A DNA stretch of 19,899 bases from Colimorpha_A sp045591885 (GTDB lineage Bacteria > Bacillota > Clostridia > Oscillospirales > CAG-272), in assembly GCA_045591885.1 (NCBI GenBank), contig JAZNTT010000024.1:1-19899 (forward strand). Reading direction: 5' to 3'. Both the position numbers and the translations under genes were made by a program. Shown piece after piece: positions 1 through 7,466 of the stretch (positions within the stretch are counted from its first letter, which is position 1; every line of letters starts with the position of its first letter). The notes under the pieces were generated by a model, which was not told where the DNA came from, searched no databases, and was given only the letters and a program-made list of their open reading frames with translations.

Positions 1-92
1 CTCTCTGTAGGAGGCGGTGCAGTGTTGCCACCGCATCCCACCATACTCACAAGCACCCCACAGCAGAGAAGAAGGATTATTAGTTTTTTCAT
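1..92 (-). CDS. Lipoprotein, N-terminal 30 residues only (cut by window edge)
   Basis: Reading leftward from an ATG at 92-90, the sequence gives a typical bacterial lipoprotein leader: MKK, then the hydrophobic run LIILLLCCGVLVSMVG, then a Cys at residue 20 in the context MVGC, which is a plausible lipobox. It is followed by GGNTAPPPTE, a flexible Gly/Pro-rich linker typical just after lipidation. The ATG overlaps the stop codon of the upstream DUF6809-like gene (ATGA, 89-92), so the two are probably translationally coupled. The mature domain lies outside the window, so no function can be given. It is anchored outside the membrane if the signal is real. The signal reading is fairly sure; what it does is unknown. 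Confidence 0.72.
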   Translation of the reverse strand, partial: MKKLIILLLCCGVLVSMVGCGGNTAPPPTE

Positions 93-373
93 ATATCATC
101 CACCGTTTCTAACCCTTCCATTACTTCAACCATTATTCGTACCGCAAGGATGAATCCATCCCTAAACGCATCTCGTTCGGTCAGTCCCGACAGTTCGCTC
201 TGACAGTCTTTGAATTTTTCGAAAGTTTCTTTCTGCTGCTCAGTGAGCGTTGCCGTTAGGCTTTCCTCGTTTTTGCATATGAGCTTTACGAGTTGATCGA
301 CTCTCGAACCGCGCTTTATGTACCTTTCGTGCGGACTGATGTTACCGTAATACAGATCTTCAAGTGTTGTCAT
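89..373 (-). CDS. Small DUF6809-like helical protein
   Basis: A 94-residue protein beginning MTTLEDLYYGNISPHE. The LEDLYYGN...P opening, followed by charged helices with NEE, TEQQKETFEKF, CQSEL and a closing FRDGFILAVRIMVEV segment, resembles the DUF6809 family of small uncharacterised Firmicutes proteins; this is from memory of the family, not a search. The start at 373 is chosen over a further upstream ATG (427) because AGGAGGTG lies 7-8 bases before it; the extra upstream residues (MWKVLWYVF...) do not look conserved. No membrane segment or catalytic motif is visible, and a coiled-coil-like helical pair is likely. It is followed with a 4-base overlap by a lipoprotein gene. Function is unknown. 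Confidence 0.8.
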   Translation of the reverse strand: MTTLEDLYYGNISPHERYIKRGSRVDQLVKLICKNEESLTATLTEQQKETFEKFKDCQSELSGLTERDAFRDGFILAVRIMVEVMEGLETVDDI

Positions 374-403
374 GTGCGTTGCACCTCCTTTTTGCAACAC
401 AAA

Positions 404-432
404 CACATACCACAACACTTTCCACAAGTCCA
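404..432 (-). promoter_or_regulatory. Weak candidate promoter for the DUF6809-like gene
   Basis: On the minus strand TGGACT (432-427), 17 bases, then TATGTG (409-404) preceded by TGG, an extended -10 pattern. Only 4/6 and 3/6 bases match consensus. It is offered because the gene lies downstream of two terminators and needs its own promoter somewhere in 374-453. Confidence 0.3.
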
Positions 433-453
433 GCGATTTTCGACATAAAATTC

Positions 454-481
454 AAAAAAAGCACCGCATTTCTGCGACGCT
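454..481 (-). terminator. Intrinsic terminator, second of a tandem pair
   Basis: Minus strand: AGCGTCGCA, loop GAAA, TGCGGTGCT (a 9-bp stem with two G-U pairs and a stable GNRA-type loop), followed directly by a run of seven T. It lies about 130 bases past the stop of the GH51 gene and behind another hairpin, so it is a back-up stop separating that gene from the DUF6809-like gene. Confidence 0.8.
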
Positions 482-500
482 TTGATATTTTGTAATGAAA

Positions 501-540
501 TAATACAAAAGACAGCATAGCCATCATAGACTATGCTGCC
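501..540 (-). terminator. Intrinsic terminator after the GH51 gene
   Basis: Minus strand: GGCAGCATAG, 10-base loop, CTATGCTGTC (10-bp stem with one G-U pair), then TTTTGTATTATTT. It lies about 70 bases past the GH51 stop codon. On the plus strand the hairpin is followed by TTTCT, so it may also work weakly in that direction. Confidence 0.75.
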
Positions 541-612
541 TTTCTATGTTATCCTATTCGGTTTTCGTTTTCTCCGTTAAGGACATCACGCTTTTCCGTG
601 AGTGCTTTTTAA

Positions 613-2055
613 TTATTTCAAGGTAATTTCAATCGCTGCGACAGCAGCCTTGGGGAGCGTCACGGTGTTACCCTCAAAGGTAGTAACCGTTTCGTCGAAG
701 CAACCGATATTTTCGGGAGTGATCTCTGTCTCGGGATCAACTGCGATGCAGAACATCTTGCCCTCTGCTATTTCGCGTCCGCCAAGGTCGAATGTGATGC
801 TTTCGGATGCGCCGGAGGAGGTGTTTGCAGCGTGAATGAATATCTTGTTGTCGGTTATTGATGCAACTGCATCAACGCTTCCGTTATAGGATATATCGAG
901 CGCCTTTTTGCCCTGATGCGCTCTGAACAGGCGCATTATCTCGCCGACCGGCTGGAGATAGCACTTGCTGTAATCGTACATAGGCGCGGGAAGGATAACC
1001 GCGTTACACTGCCATACAGTGCCGAGGAAGTCCGCCATAGTTGCTATATCGAGGACGTCGGAGTGACGCATGAGCATATTGTGCCATACTGCGTAGGATA
1101 CGCCGGCTGCCCAGGTAGAGAGAAGCTCGTTACGGTTTCTTCCGGGAACGCAGTAGTGTCCCTCGGTCATAGCAAGGTGCTTGTTACCGATATCGTTTCT
1201 GATGCGCTTGATGTGATCCTCTACTTCGCTCGGAGCTTTCATGAGTGCGTCCCAGGTTGCGCCCATATCCTTACGGTAATTAAGGTCGTACAGGGGGGAG
1301 TTTTTATCTGCATCGGGGTGATGGTGGAATGCAACGAGGTCTACCTCGTCGACCTGACTGATCTTTATCGGCCAGGTATCGTCTCCGTCCTTGCCGTAGT
1401 CGCCCCAACCGATTATCTTTATGCTCGGGTCGACCTCTTTCATTTTCTTCGCAAATCTCTCGCAGGTGTAACGGTTTTCATCTGAGGTAAAGCACTGCTT
1501 TCCGAGGAGCTTATAGGAGGTTTCGTTACCGATCTGCCAATATTTTACGTTATAGGGCGCATTCTGCGCGCACGCTTTACGAAGCGCGTTATCCGGGTTG
1601 TTACAGTAATCTACCCATTCTGCCGCCTCATCGGCTGTGCCGAGGCGGATTGTATCGTTTTTAGGGTACTGCCAAACCTTAAGTCCCTCAGATTCCATAT
1701 TTACGGTTATGAGCGGCTCAGCACCGACTCTGCGGCAAAAATCGATGACCTCGTGAGTACCGACCTGATTAAAGAACTTTCCGCCCCAACAGTGGTTTCT
1801 CATCGGGACACGCATATTTTGCGGGCCGATCGCTTCCTTCCAGTGGTAGTATGATGCGAAGCATCCGCCCCAGCGGATCATTGTCGGCGCGAGGTGCTTT
1901 ACGGTGTCGATGACCTGAGGATACCAGTCGTTAGTATCATAATTCCATGCCGCATCAACGGATGTATCGGCATTTCCAAGCGGCTCCATAAATTGCATAT
2001 AAAGATAGGGGGATATTTCGTGTTTTTCGGTAAGATTTATCTTGATTTTTGACAT
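613..2055 (-). CDS. GH51-type alpha-L-arabinofuranosidase-like glycosidase
   Basis: A 480-residue clan GH-A glycosidase. The acid/base glutamate is E178 in WQIGNETS and the likely nucleophile is E298 in MTEGHYCV. The barrel begins with the family-like SPYLYMQFMEPLG and MIRWGGCFASYYHW, and a C-terminal beta domain (about 400-480) follows. These fit GH51, enzymes that release alpha-L-arabinofuranose from plant arabinoxylan or arabinan fragments. There is no signal peptide, so it should act in the cytoplasm on imported oligosaccharides. The ATG at 2055 has AAAGGA upstream and a strong promoter. It is divergent from an AraC-family regulator that probably controls it. Exact sugar specificity cannot be read; some GH51 relatives act on other glucans. 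Confidence 0.85.
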   Translation of the reverse strand: MSKIKINLTEKHEISPYLYMQFMEPLGNADTSVDAAWNYDTNDWYPQVIDTVKHLAPTMIRWGGCFASYYHWKEAIGPQNMRVPMRNHCWGGKFFNQVGTHEVIDFCRRVGAEPLITVNMESEGLKVWQYPKNDTIRLGTADEAAEWVDYCNNPDNALRKACAQNAPYNVKYWQIGNETSYKLLGKQCFTSDENRYTCERFAKKMKEVDPSIKIIGWGDYGKDGDDTWPIKISQVDEVDLVAFHHHPDADKNSPLYDLNYRKDMGATWDALMKAPSEVEDHIKRIRNDIGNKHLAMTEGHYCVPGRNRNELLSTWAAGVSYAVWHNMLMRHSDVLDIATMADFLGTVWQCNAVILPAPMYDYSKCYLQPVGEIMRLFRAHQGKKALDISYNGSVDAVASITDNKIFIHAANTSSGASESITFDLGGREIAEGKMFCIAVDPETEITPENIGCFDETVTTFEGNTVTLPKAAVAAIEITLK

Positions 2056-2085
2056 GATTTATTCCTTTCTTGGTAGTATATTTTA

Positions 2086-2114
2086 ATTATATCCCCCATC
2101 TTTTTGAAAATCAA
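2086..2114 (-). promoter_or_regulatory. Sigma-A promoter of the GH51 gene
   Basis: Minus strand TTGATT (2114-2109), 17-base spacer, TATAAT (2091-2086). The predicted start is near 2079, giving a short leader of about 24 bases containing AAAGGA before the ATG at 2055. Confidence 0.82.
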
Positions 2115-2118
2115 TAAA

Positions 2119-2150
2119 AAAGACAGAACGGTTTAAAAATTAATGTCTTT
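2119..2150. promoter_or_regulatory. Inverted repeat, candidate operator between divergent genes
   Basis: AAAGACA (2119-2125) and TGTCTTT (2144-2150) form perfect 7-base arms separated by 18 bases, flanked on both sides by further A/T bases. It sits just upstream of the GH51 -35 box and about 27 bases upstream of the araC-type -35 box, where an activator would be expected. The arm centres are about 25 bases apart. Binding by the AraC-family protein is inferred from position only. Confidence 0.45.
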
Positions 2151-2176
2151 ATTTTGAGGTTTTTTAAAATAAACTA

Positions 2177-2205
2177 TTGATTTTATTTTTGAGCGGTGTT
2201 ATCAT
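2177..2205 (+). promoter_or_regulatory. Sigma-A promoter of the AraC-family gene, overlapping its start region
   Basis: TTGATT (2177-2182), 17-base spacer, TATCAT (2200-2205), with TGT just before the -10 box giving an extended -10. Counting the last -10 base as -7 puts +1 at about 2212, which is the A of the gene's ATG. The transcript would therefore have almost no leader. Confidence 0.7.
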
Positions 2206-2211
2206 GGAATC

Positions 2212-3048
2212 ATGGGAAGAAATACTTTTTTAATCAACAGCCGCTCTCATAAGCTGAAGGTTTTCAGAATCGGAGCGACTGCAAAAATTCTCTCAAACGA
2301 AAAAAAGGATGATAATGAGCTTGGAGTGGTTCATACACATTTTACCTATGAGGTATTTCTTGTGACTGACGGTCAGCTCAGACTGATAACGGAAAACGGG
2401 GAATCGGTATATGAAAGGGCTGCCGTAATAATCCCGCCGAGAATCGGTCATTATTCCGTACCGAGCAGCGACGGAAGCTATTGTCTGCTTTTTTCGTTTG
2501 AAAAGGGAAACACTGATCTTGAAAATGTGGTTAAAAATAAAATAAGCGCTGTAAAGCTGTCGGACGATGCTGTCTTCTATGCAAGAAGGGCGGCAGAGAA
2601 GCTTGAGTCGAGTTCTCTTTGGGACGATAAAGACGCAGAGCTTCTTATCACGCTTCTATTTAACGAAATAACCGAGGCTATCTTGCCTGATGCGAAAGCG
2701 GACGGAGCAACTCAGATCTCACAAAGACACATAAACGCGATAGAGTCGATCGTAAACCGTCATCTGAAAAGCGGTGTAAAGCTTTCGGATATTGCCAAAG
2801 AGGTATACCTGAGCAAAAGGCAGGTCAGCCGAATCATCGCCAAGGAATACGGCTGCAGTCTGCCCGAGCTTATAAACAACAAGCGTTTAAAGGCGGCGGA
2901 GATACTTTTGCGAACAAAGGATATCAGCGTTTCGAGGGTTGCTGAGGAGGTGGGTATCAGCTCGAGCGGATACTTCTATACGCTTTTTAAGGAAAAATAC
3001 GGACTTACGCCGCTTCAGTACAGAAAGCTGAAAGGGTCGGATCAGTAA
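2212..3048 (+). CDS. AraC-family transcriptional regulator with cupin sensor
   Basis: A 278-residue protein. The N-terminal half is a cupin-like sensor (about 35-100), with the HTHFTYEVFLVTDG strand pattern and an IIPPRIGHYS turn, as in AraC proteins that sense sugars. The C-terminal two-helix-turn-helix domain spans about 176-273, with LSDIAKEVYLSKRQVSRI as the first HTH and SRVAEEVGISSSGYF plus FKEKYGLTPLQYR as the second, both classic. It is divergent from the GH51 gene, so it probably activates that gene in response to arabinose-type sugars. Upstream in-frame codons give no ATG, GTG or TTG before a stop at 2170, and the ATG has no clear Shine-Dalgarno, consistent with a leaderless mRNA. 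The ligand is unknown. Confidence 0.9.
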   Translation: MGRNTFLINSRSHKLKVFRIGATAKILSNEKKDDNELGVVHTHFTYEVFLVTDGQLRLITENGESVYERAAVIIPPRIGHYSVPSSDGSYCLLFSFEKGNTDLENVVKNKISAVKLSDDAVFYARRAAEKLESSSLWDDKDAELLITLLFNEITEAILPDAKADGATQISQRHINAIESIVNRHLKSGVKLSDIAKEVYLSKRQVSRIIAKEYGCSLPELINNKRLKAAEILLRTKDISVSRVAEEVGISSSGYFYTLFKEKYGLTPLQYRKLKGSDQ

Positions 3049-3183
3049 TGGAAATTTCTTAATAACCGGTTTGAGCCATGCAGGGAAGATACGGTTAATC
3101 CTTAGCTGGGGCGGCGGTGAAACGCAACAGTTTCATTGACGAGCGGTTGCTGTTACTATCAATTAAGAAAAAAAGAAATAAAG

Positions 3184-3546
3184 ATGAATTTTACAGAAAT
3201 AGCTGAAAACAGGCAGTCATGCCGTAATTACGATCCGACACGCGACGTCGAGAACGAAAAGCTTGAACAAATTCTTGAATCGGCACGCCTGTCACCGTCC
3301 GCTTGCAACGGACAACCGTACTTTATAACGGTATGTAAGGGCAAAGCGGCTAAAAAGGTCGCAAAGGCAACGGGCGGAAATGGCTTTGCTGAAATGATTT
3401 GTCACAGTTATCGAATTGATTTGGATGGGCAAAACATAGCGGTATTTCCTGTATATCATCCCGGTGCTAATTCACAGATAAATCGCAGTTTTGAGCGTCA
3501 GGTTGAGGACTGGAAAAGAATAACAGAGTATTATAAAACACCTTGA
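3184..3546 (+). pseudogene. Truncated nitroreductase fused to an unrelated C-terminus
   Basis: Residues 1 to about 68 are the start of a nitroreductase-family FMN flavoprotein: the ENRQSCRNYDPTRDV opening and the LESARLSPSACNGQPY motif that binds FMN. Family members are usually 165-200 residues, but here homology stops after KKVAKATGGNGF. The last 45 or so residues (CHSYRIDLDG, VFPVYHPGAN, RSFERQVEDWKRI) belong to something else; the YHPG motif is faintly like the HP motif of uracil-DNA glycosylase-type proteins, but this is weak. The frame is open, so the product could exist, yet most of the FMN and dimer region is missing. An internal deletion joining two former genes is the simplest explanation. 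The ribosome site (AAGAAATAAAG) is poor. Confidence 0.6.
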
Positions 3547-3567
3547 AGCGTTGCTTCAAGGTGTTTT
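3535..3567. terminator. Bidirectional intrinsic terminator with 15-bp perfect stem
   Basis: AAAACACCTTGAAGC, loop GTT, GCTTCAAGGTGTTTT: perfect complementary arms. The plus strand continues GCCTTTATTTTTG; the minus strand runs TTTTATAAT. It serves the convergent genes on both sides, and the stop codon of the nitroreductase fragment (3544-3546) lies inside the stem. Confidence 0.88.
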
Positions 3568-3571
3568 GCCT

Positions 3572-4360
3572 TTATTTTTGTTTGTCAAGATCGTTTATGA
3601 CGTACTCGTATTTTCCGAAGTTATACTGTTCCTTGTCCTTTGTAATGTCGCCGTATTCTATTGCCTTTGAAGGGCAGTTTCCGATGCAAGCCATACAGTG
3701 AGTGCAGTTATCGCCCCATACAGGCTTTTTGTCGACCATTTTGATGTTGTTGAGCGGGCAAAGCCTTTCGCATTTGCCGCAGCCCATACAGGGGTCGGTT
3801 GCGTAAAAATCCTTTGAGGTAAGCTTATATTTGCACCAGATAGGGTTGAACGGCACGGTGATGAGCGTTTCGAAGAGAAATACGTGACGCGCCTTTAGCT
3901 TGTTTCCCGCTGCGATATCGTTCACCACGGGATCTATATGTCCGTATGCGTCGATTATCCTTTTTTCAGTCTCTTCCTTAGGAAGCATTGGGTAGGAATC
4001 GCTTGCTATGTAATTTCTCGGCATTTTGAATTCAGCGTGTCCTTTGTAAACCATCTTCTTTGCCTTGAAAATTCTTTTTGCCAGAATTCCGGACGGTCCG
4101 CAGTAGCCTCCGCTCGTGAAAATGAAGTACACATCCTTGCTTCCCTCGAAGCTTAGCTTTTTGAGGTATTTCATCATGAATCTCGGCATTTCGCAAACGT
4201 AAACGGGAGCGCAGATTATAAATGGCTTTTCGGAATTAAGGGGAGTGTAGTCCTGATTTTTTATTCGGGGAAGAAGATTTACGGCTTCATCGTTAAGGCG
4301 CTTTGCGAGCTCCTTTGCCAAAAATTCCGTATTTCCCGTTGCTGAAAAATAAATAACCAT
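3572..4360 (-). CDS. EFR1-family flavodoxin-ferredoxin fusion protein
   Basis: A 262-residue electron carrier. Residues 1-160 are a flavodoxin-like domain with the phosphate-binding loop FSATGNTEF near the N-terminus and an FTSGGYCGPSG loop around 81-91. The C-terminal part holds two 4Fe-4S motifs: C191, C194, C197, C201 (CMGCGKCERLC) and C219, C222, C225, C229 (CTHCMACIGNC). The arrangement matches the EFR1-type ferrodoxin family common in Clostridia, cytoplasmic proteins thought to pass electrons between flavin and iron-sulfur partners; the partners are not known. The ATG at 4360 has GGAGG close upstream. It has its own promoter and a shared terminator, so it is a single-gene unit. Confidence 0.88.
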   Translation of the reverse strand: MVIYFSATGNTEFLAKELAKRLNDEAVNLLPRIKNQDYTPLNSEKPFIICAPVYVCEMPRFMMKYLKKLSFEGSKDVYFIFTSGGYCGPSGILAKRIFKAKKMVYKGHAEFKMPRNYIASDSYPMLPKEETEKRIIDAYGHIDPVVNDIAAGNKLKARHVFLFETLITVPFNPIWCKYKLTSKDFYATDPCMGCGKCERLCPLNNIKMVDKKPVWGDNCTHCMACIGNCPSKAIEYGDITKDKEQYNFGKYEYVINDLDKQK

Positions 4361-4391
4361 ATTGCCTCCAAGCTAAAATGAATATGCTTTG

Positions 4392-4420
4392 ATTATAATA
4401 TGCGAAAAAAAGTAAATCAA
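4392..4420 (-). promoter_or_regulatory. Sigma-A promoter of the EFR1 gene
   Basis: Minus strand TTGATT (4420-4415), 17-base spacer, TATAAT (4397-4392). The predicted start is near 4385, leaving about 25 bases of leader with GGAGG. Confidence 0.8.
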
Positions 4421-4437
4421 GCATGTTTTTGTTAACA

Positions 4438-4470
4438 AATAAGCTCCGCCTCGGTTTGGCGGAGCTTATT
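4438..4470 (-). terminator. Intrinsic terminator after pflBA
   Basis: AATAAGCTCCGCC and GGCGGAGCTTATT form a 13-bp perfect stem with a 7-base loop, 5 bases past the pflA stop. The minus-strand tail TTATTTGTTAAC is only moderately T-rich, but the stem is strong. Confidence 0.8.
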
Positions 4471-4475
4471 TTGGA

Positions 4476-5174
4476 TCAAAGAAATTTGTTAAGCTTGCTC
4501 ATCGTGTCTGCGTTCGGCTCGGGAATATCCGCAAATGGAAACGGGATTCCGAGCATATCGTACTTGACCTGACAGAGCTTTTTGAAGGGCAGAAGCTCGA
4601 TCTTGTCGACGCAAGGGTGAGCATCAGCGATTTTTTTTAGCTCGAGGATACTGTCCTCGCTATCGTTCAGCGTCGGGATTATGACCTGACGGAGCGTCAC
4701 GGGAATGTTCTTTTCGTTCGCGTAAGACAGAAATTCAAGCGGAGCAGAAAGGGAACAGCCGACGTGCTTTTTGTACTGTTCGTCGTTTGTATATTTAATA
4801 TCGAGCAGTATTCGGTCGGTAACGGAGAGTAGCTCGCGGACGGGATCGGTGAGGATAGAGCCTGACGTATCGAGACAGGTGTTTATCCCCTCGCTATGGC
4901 AAAGTGAGAATATCTCGCGCACAAATTCCGCTTGTAAAAGCGGCTCGCCTCCCGAAACGGTGATTCCGCCGTCATCGCCGAAATACTCCTTGCAGTGGAT
5001 CGCCTTGTCAACTATCTGACGGGCGGTATAAGACTTTCCGCCGCTCATATCCCACGTGTCCGGATTGTGACAGCAGCCGCACCGCAGATTACAGCCCTTG
5101 AGAAATACGACGAAGCGCACGCCGGGACCGTCGACGGTGCCTAAGCTCTGTATTGAGTGAACTATTCCCGTCAT
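4476..5174 (-). CDS. pflA: Pyruvate formate-lyase-activating enzyme (radical SAM)
   Basis: A 232-residue radical-SAM enzyme that uses S-adenosylmethionine and a 4Fe-4S cluster to place the glycyl radical on pyruvate formate-lyase. The cluster motif is C28-x3-C32-x2-C35 in KGCNLRCGCCHNPDTW, followed by the GGITVSGGEPLLQ SAM-binding strand and the LLDIK motif. It begins MTGIVHSIQSLGTVDGPGVR, the usual start for this family. The ATG overlaps the pflB stop by 4 bases (ATGA), so it is translated from the pflB message with coupling. Length is close to typical (about 240). Confidence 0.95.
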   Translation of the reverse strand: MTGIVHSIQSLGTVDGPGVRFVVFLKGCNLRCGCCHNPDTWDMSGGKSYTARQIVDKAIHCKEYFGDDGGITVSGGEPLLQAEFVREIFSLCHSEGINTCLDTSGSILTDPVRELLSVTDRILLDIKYTNDEQYKKHVGCSLSAPLEFLSYANEKNIPVTLRQVIIPTLNDSEDSILELKKIADAHPCVDKIELLPFKKLCQVKYDMLGIPFPFADIPEPNADTMSKLNKFL

Positions 5175-7402
5175 AGGGTTTCGTGGAACGTTCTGCTGAT
5201 TACCTCGCGTTGCTGTTCGCGTGACAGCTTGTTGAAGTTTACCGCGTAACCTGAAACTCGAATGGTGAGGTTCGGATATGCCTCGGGATCTTCGTACGCC
5301 TTCATAAGAGTTTCGCGGTTCATTACGTTTACGTTGATATGGTGCGCCTTCTTTGCGAAGTAGCCGTCGAGTATAGAAACGAGGTTGTCCCTTCTTTCGT
5401 CCTCGGTTCTTCCGAGCGCCTCGGGAGTTATAGAGAAGGTGTTTGAAATACCGTCTCGGCAGTCGTCATAGGATATCTTAGCGACCGAGTTGAGCGATGC
5501 GAGTGCACCGTTTTCCTCGCGGTTGTGCATCGGGTTTGCACCGGGGGCGAAGGGCGTGAACGCCTCTCGGCCGTCGGGAGTTGCACCCGTGTTTTTGCCG
5601 TACATTACGTTCGAGGTAATGGTGAGAACCGAGAGAGTGTGAATGGCGTTACGGTAAGTCGGCGTCTTGCGAAGCTCGGTGATGAAGCGGTGAGTTGTAT
5701 CCTTTGCGATGAGGTCAACGCGGTCGTCGTCGTTGCCGAACTTCGGGAATTCGCCCGACGTTTCAAAGTCGGTGATGAAGCCGCTCTCGTCGGTTATCGG
5801 GCGAACCGACGCGTATTTTATCGCACTGAGCGAGTCGGTGACGACGGAAAGTCCCGCGATGCCGAACGCCATGAAGCGCTCTATCTCGGTATCGTGGAGA
5901 GCCATCTGTATCTTCTCGTACGCATACTTATCGTGCATATAATGAATTACGTTCATCGTGTTTACGTAAAGATGAGCAAGCCACTTGACGTAAATATCGA
6001 ATCTTTCGAGAACGGAGTCGTAATCGAGCTTGTCGCCCTGCATCACGGACATTTGAGGACCGATATGCATCTTGCTCGTCGTATCGTAACCGCCGTTTAT
6101 GGCGATAAGAAGAAGCTTTGCGAGGTTACATCTTGCCCCGAAGAACTGCATCTGCTTACCGATCTTCATTGCCGAAACACAGCATGCGATAGCGTAATCG
6201 TCGCCGTAGATGGGGCGCATTACGTCGTCGTTTTCGTACTGTATTGAGTCGGTGTCGGCAGATACCTTTGCACAGTAGCGCTTGAAGCCTTCGGGGAGAG
6301 AGGTCGACCAAAGGACCGTGAGGTTTGGTTCGGGAGAGGAGCCGAGGGTGTAAAGTGTGTTGAGAATACGGAAGCTGCTCTTACTTACGAGGGTGCGTCC
6401 GTCCTCGCCCATACCGCCGACTGCCTCGGTGATCCACATCGGGTCGCCGCCGAAAAGCTCGTTGTATTCGGGCGTGCGGAGGTGACGTGCGAGACGGAGC
6501 TTGATTACGAAATCGTCGATAAGCTCCTGCGCTCCTTCTTCGGTGAGAACGCCGTTTTCGATGTCTCTTTCGATGTAAATATCAAAGAAGGTGCTTACTC
6601 GTCCGAGCGACATAGCTGCACCGTTCTGCTCCTTGATCGCGCCGAGATATGCAAAGTACGTCCACTGTATTGCCTCTCTTGCGTTAGCGGCAGGAGCGCT
6701 GATATCGTAGCCGTACATTGCAGCCATTTCTTTAAGATAGCCAAGGAAAGCAATCTGCTGATAAAGCTCCTCGCTGAGGCGAACGTGGTCTGCATCAAAG
6801 TTACCAAGTGCGAGATTGCTCTTATCCTTTTTCTTTTCTTCGATGAGCTTGTCAATGCCGTAGAGAGCAACTCGGCGGTAGTCGCCGATTATTCTTCCTC
6901 TGCCGTAAGCGTCGGGAAGTCCTGTAATAACGTGGCATTTGCGTGCCATACGCATCTCGTCGGTGTATCCGCGGAAAACGCCGTCGTTGTGCGTCGTGCG
7001 GAAACGGAATCCCTCCTCGACCTTGTTCGAGAGCTTGTAGCCGTAAGCATCGCACGCCTGACGTGCCATTCTAATGCCGCCGAAGGGGTTGACGCCGCGC
7101 GTGAGCGGACTGTTCGTCTGAAGACCGACGATAAGCTCGTTCTGCTTGTCAACGTAACCGGGCGAATAGCTCGTCAGCGACGATACCGTCTCGGTATCAA
7201 TGTCGAGCACTCCGCCGCGCTGGCGTTCAAGCTTGAAAAGCTCGTTCACCTTTTTCATAAGCTCGTTTGTACGGGGAGTTGCTTTTGAAAGAAACTTCTC
7301 GTCGCCCTTATATTCTTTATAGTTTGTCTGAATGAAGTCGCGGACGTTTATCTCATCCGTCCACTTTCCTTTTTTAAATCCGTTCCAATTATTGTGTTCC
7401 AT
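5171..7402 (-). CDS. pflB: Formate C-acetyltransferase (pyruvate formate-lyase)
   Basis: A 743-residue glycyl-radical enzyme converting pyruvate and CoA to acetyl-CoA and formate in anaerobic metabolism. The adjacent active-site cysteines are C407 and C408 (AIACCVSAM), and the radical glycine is G718 in RVSGYAVNF, 25 residues from the C-terminus as expected. The start MEHNNWNGF at 7402 is chosen because AAGGAGG lies just upstream; a longer in-frame reading back to 7444 would enter the riboswitch terminator tail. Oxygen would cleave the chain at the radical Gly. It is the first gene of pflB-pflA, with a ZTP riboswitch in its leader linking formate supply to one-carbon and purine status. Confidence 0.97.
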   Translation of the reverse strand: MEHNNWNGFKKGKWTDEINVRDFIQTNYKEYKGDEKFLSKATPRTNELMKKVNELFKLERQRGGVLDIDTETVSSLTSYSPGYVDKQNELIVGLQTNSPLTRGVNPFGGIRMARQACDAYGYKLSNKVEEGFRFRTTHNDGVFRGYTDEMRMARKCHVITGLPDAYGRGRIIGDYRRVALYGIDKLIEEKKKDKSNLALGNFDADHVRLSEELYQQIAFLGYLKEMAAMYGYDISAPAANAREAIQWTYFAYLGAIKEQNGAAMSLGRVSTFFDIYIERDIENGVLTEEGAQELIDDFVIKLRLARHLRTPEYNELFGGDPMWITEAVGGMGEDGRTLVSKSSFRILNTLYTLGSSPEPNLTVLWSTSLPEGFKRYCAKVSADTDSIQYENDDVMRPIYGDDYAIACCVSAMKIGKQMQFFGARCNLAKLLLIAINGGYDTTSKMHIGPQMSVMQGDKLDYDSVLERFDIYVKWLAHLYVNTMNVIHYMHDKYAYEKIQMALHDTEIERFMAFGIAGLSVVTDSLSAIKYASVRPITDESGFITDFETSGEFPKFGNDDDRVDLIAKDTTHRFITELRKTPTYRNAIHTLSVLTITSNVMYGKNTGATPDGREAFTPFAPGANPMHNREENGALASLNSVAKISYDDCRDGISNTFSITPEALGRTEDERRDNLVSILDGYFAKKAHHINVNVMNRETLMKAYEDPEAYPNLTIRVSGYAVNFNKLSREQQREVISRTFHETL

Positions 7403-7425
7403 AATAACCTCCTTGAAAAACGCGC

Positions 7426-7466
7426 AAAAAACAAAAAATAGCAAATCAGCATCAAAACTGAATTGC
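7426..7466 (-). terminator. Riboswitch-controlled intrinsic terminator in the pflB leader
   Basis: Minus strand GCAATTCAG (7466-7458), 8-base loop, CTGATTTGC (7449-7441) with one T-T mismatch, followed by TATTTTTTGTTTTTT. The first two stem bases and the next A overlap the conserved GGGCA end of the ZTP aptamer, so ligand-bound aptamer and terminator should compete. Predicted effect: ZTP present, read-through; ZTP absent, termination. Confidence 0.75.

Noticed and set aside
594..614. Short hairpin TCACG/CGTGA with T-rich tail on the plus strand
   Set aside because: Only 5 bp, and no plus-strand gene ends there; two better terminators are close by.
916..1485. 189-codon plus-strand frame within the GH51 gene
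   Set aside because: Antisense of a clear glycosidase; no family resemblance.
3118..3135. Hairpin TGAAAC-GCAACA-GTTTCA as terminator of the AraC-type gene
   Set aside because: Only 6 bp and no T-run follows. The 135 bases between the AraC-type gene and the nitroreductase fragment hold nothing I can name.
5525..7288. Plus-strand open frames of 240 and 268 codons within pflB
   Set aside because: pflB is certain on the minus strand (Cys-Cys and Gly-radical motifs); these are antisense readings with no recognisable domain.
7403..7444. N-terminal extension of pflB by 14 codons
   Set aside because: It reads through the T-tail of the riboswitch terminator; the ATG at 7402 has AAGGAGG.
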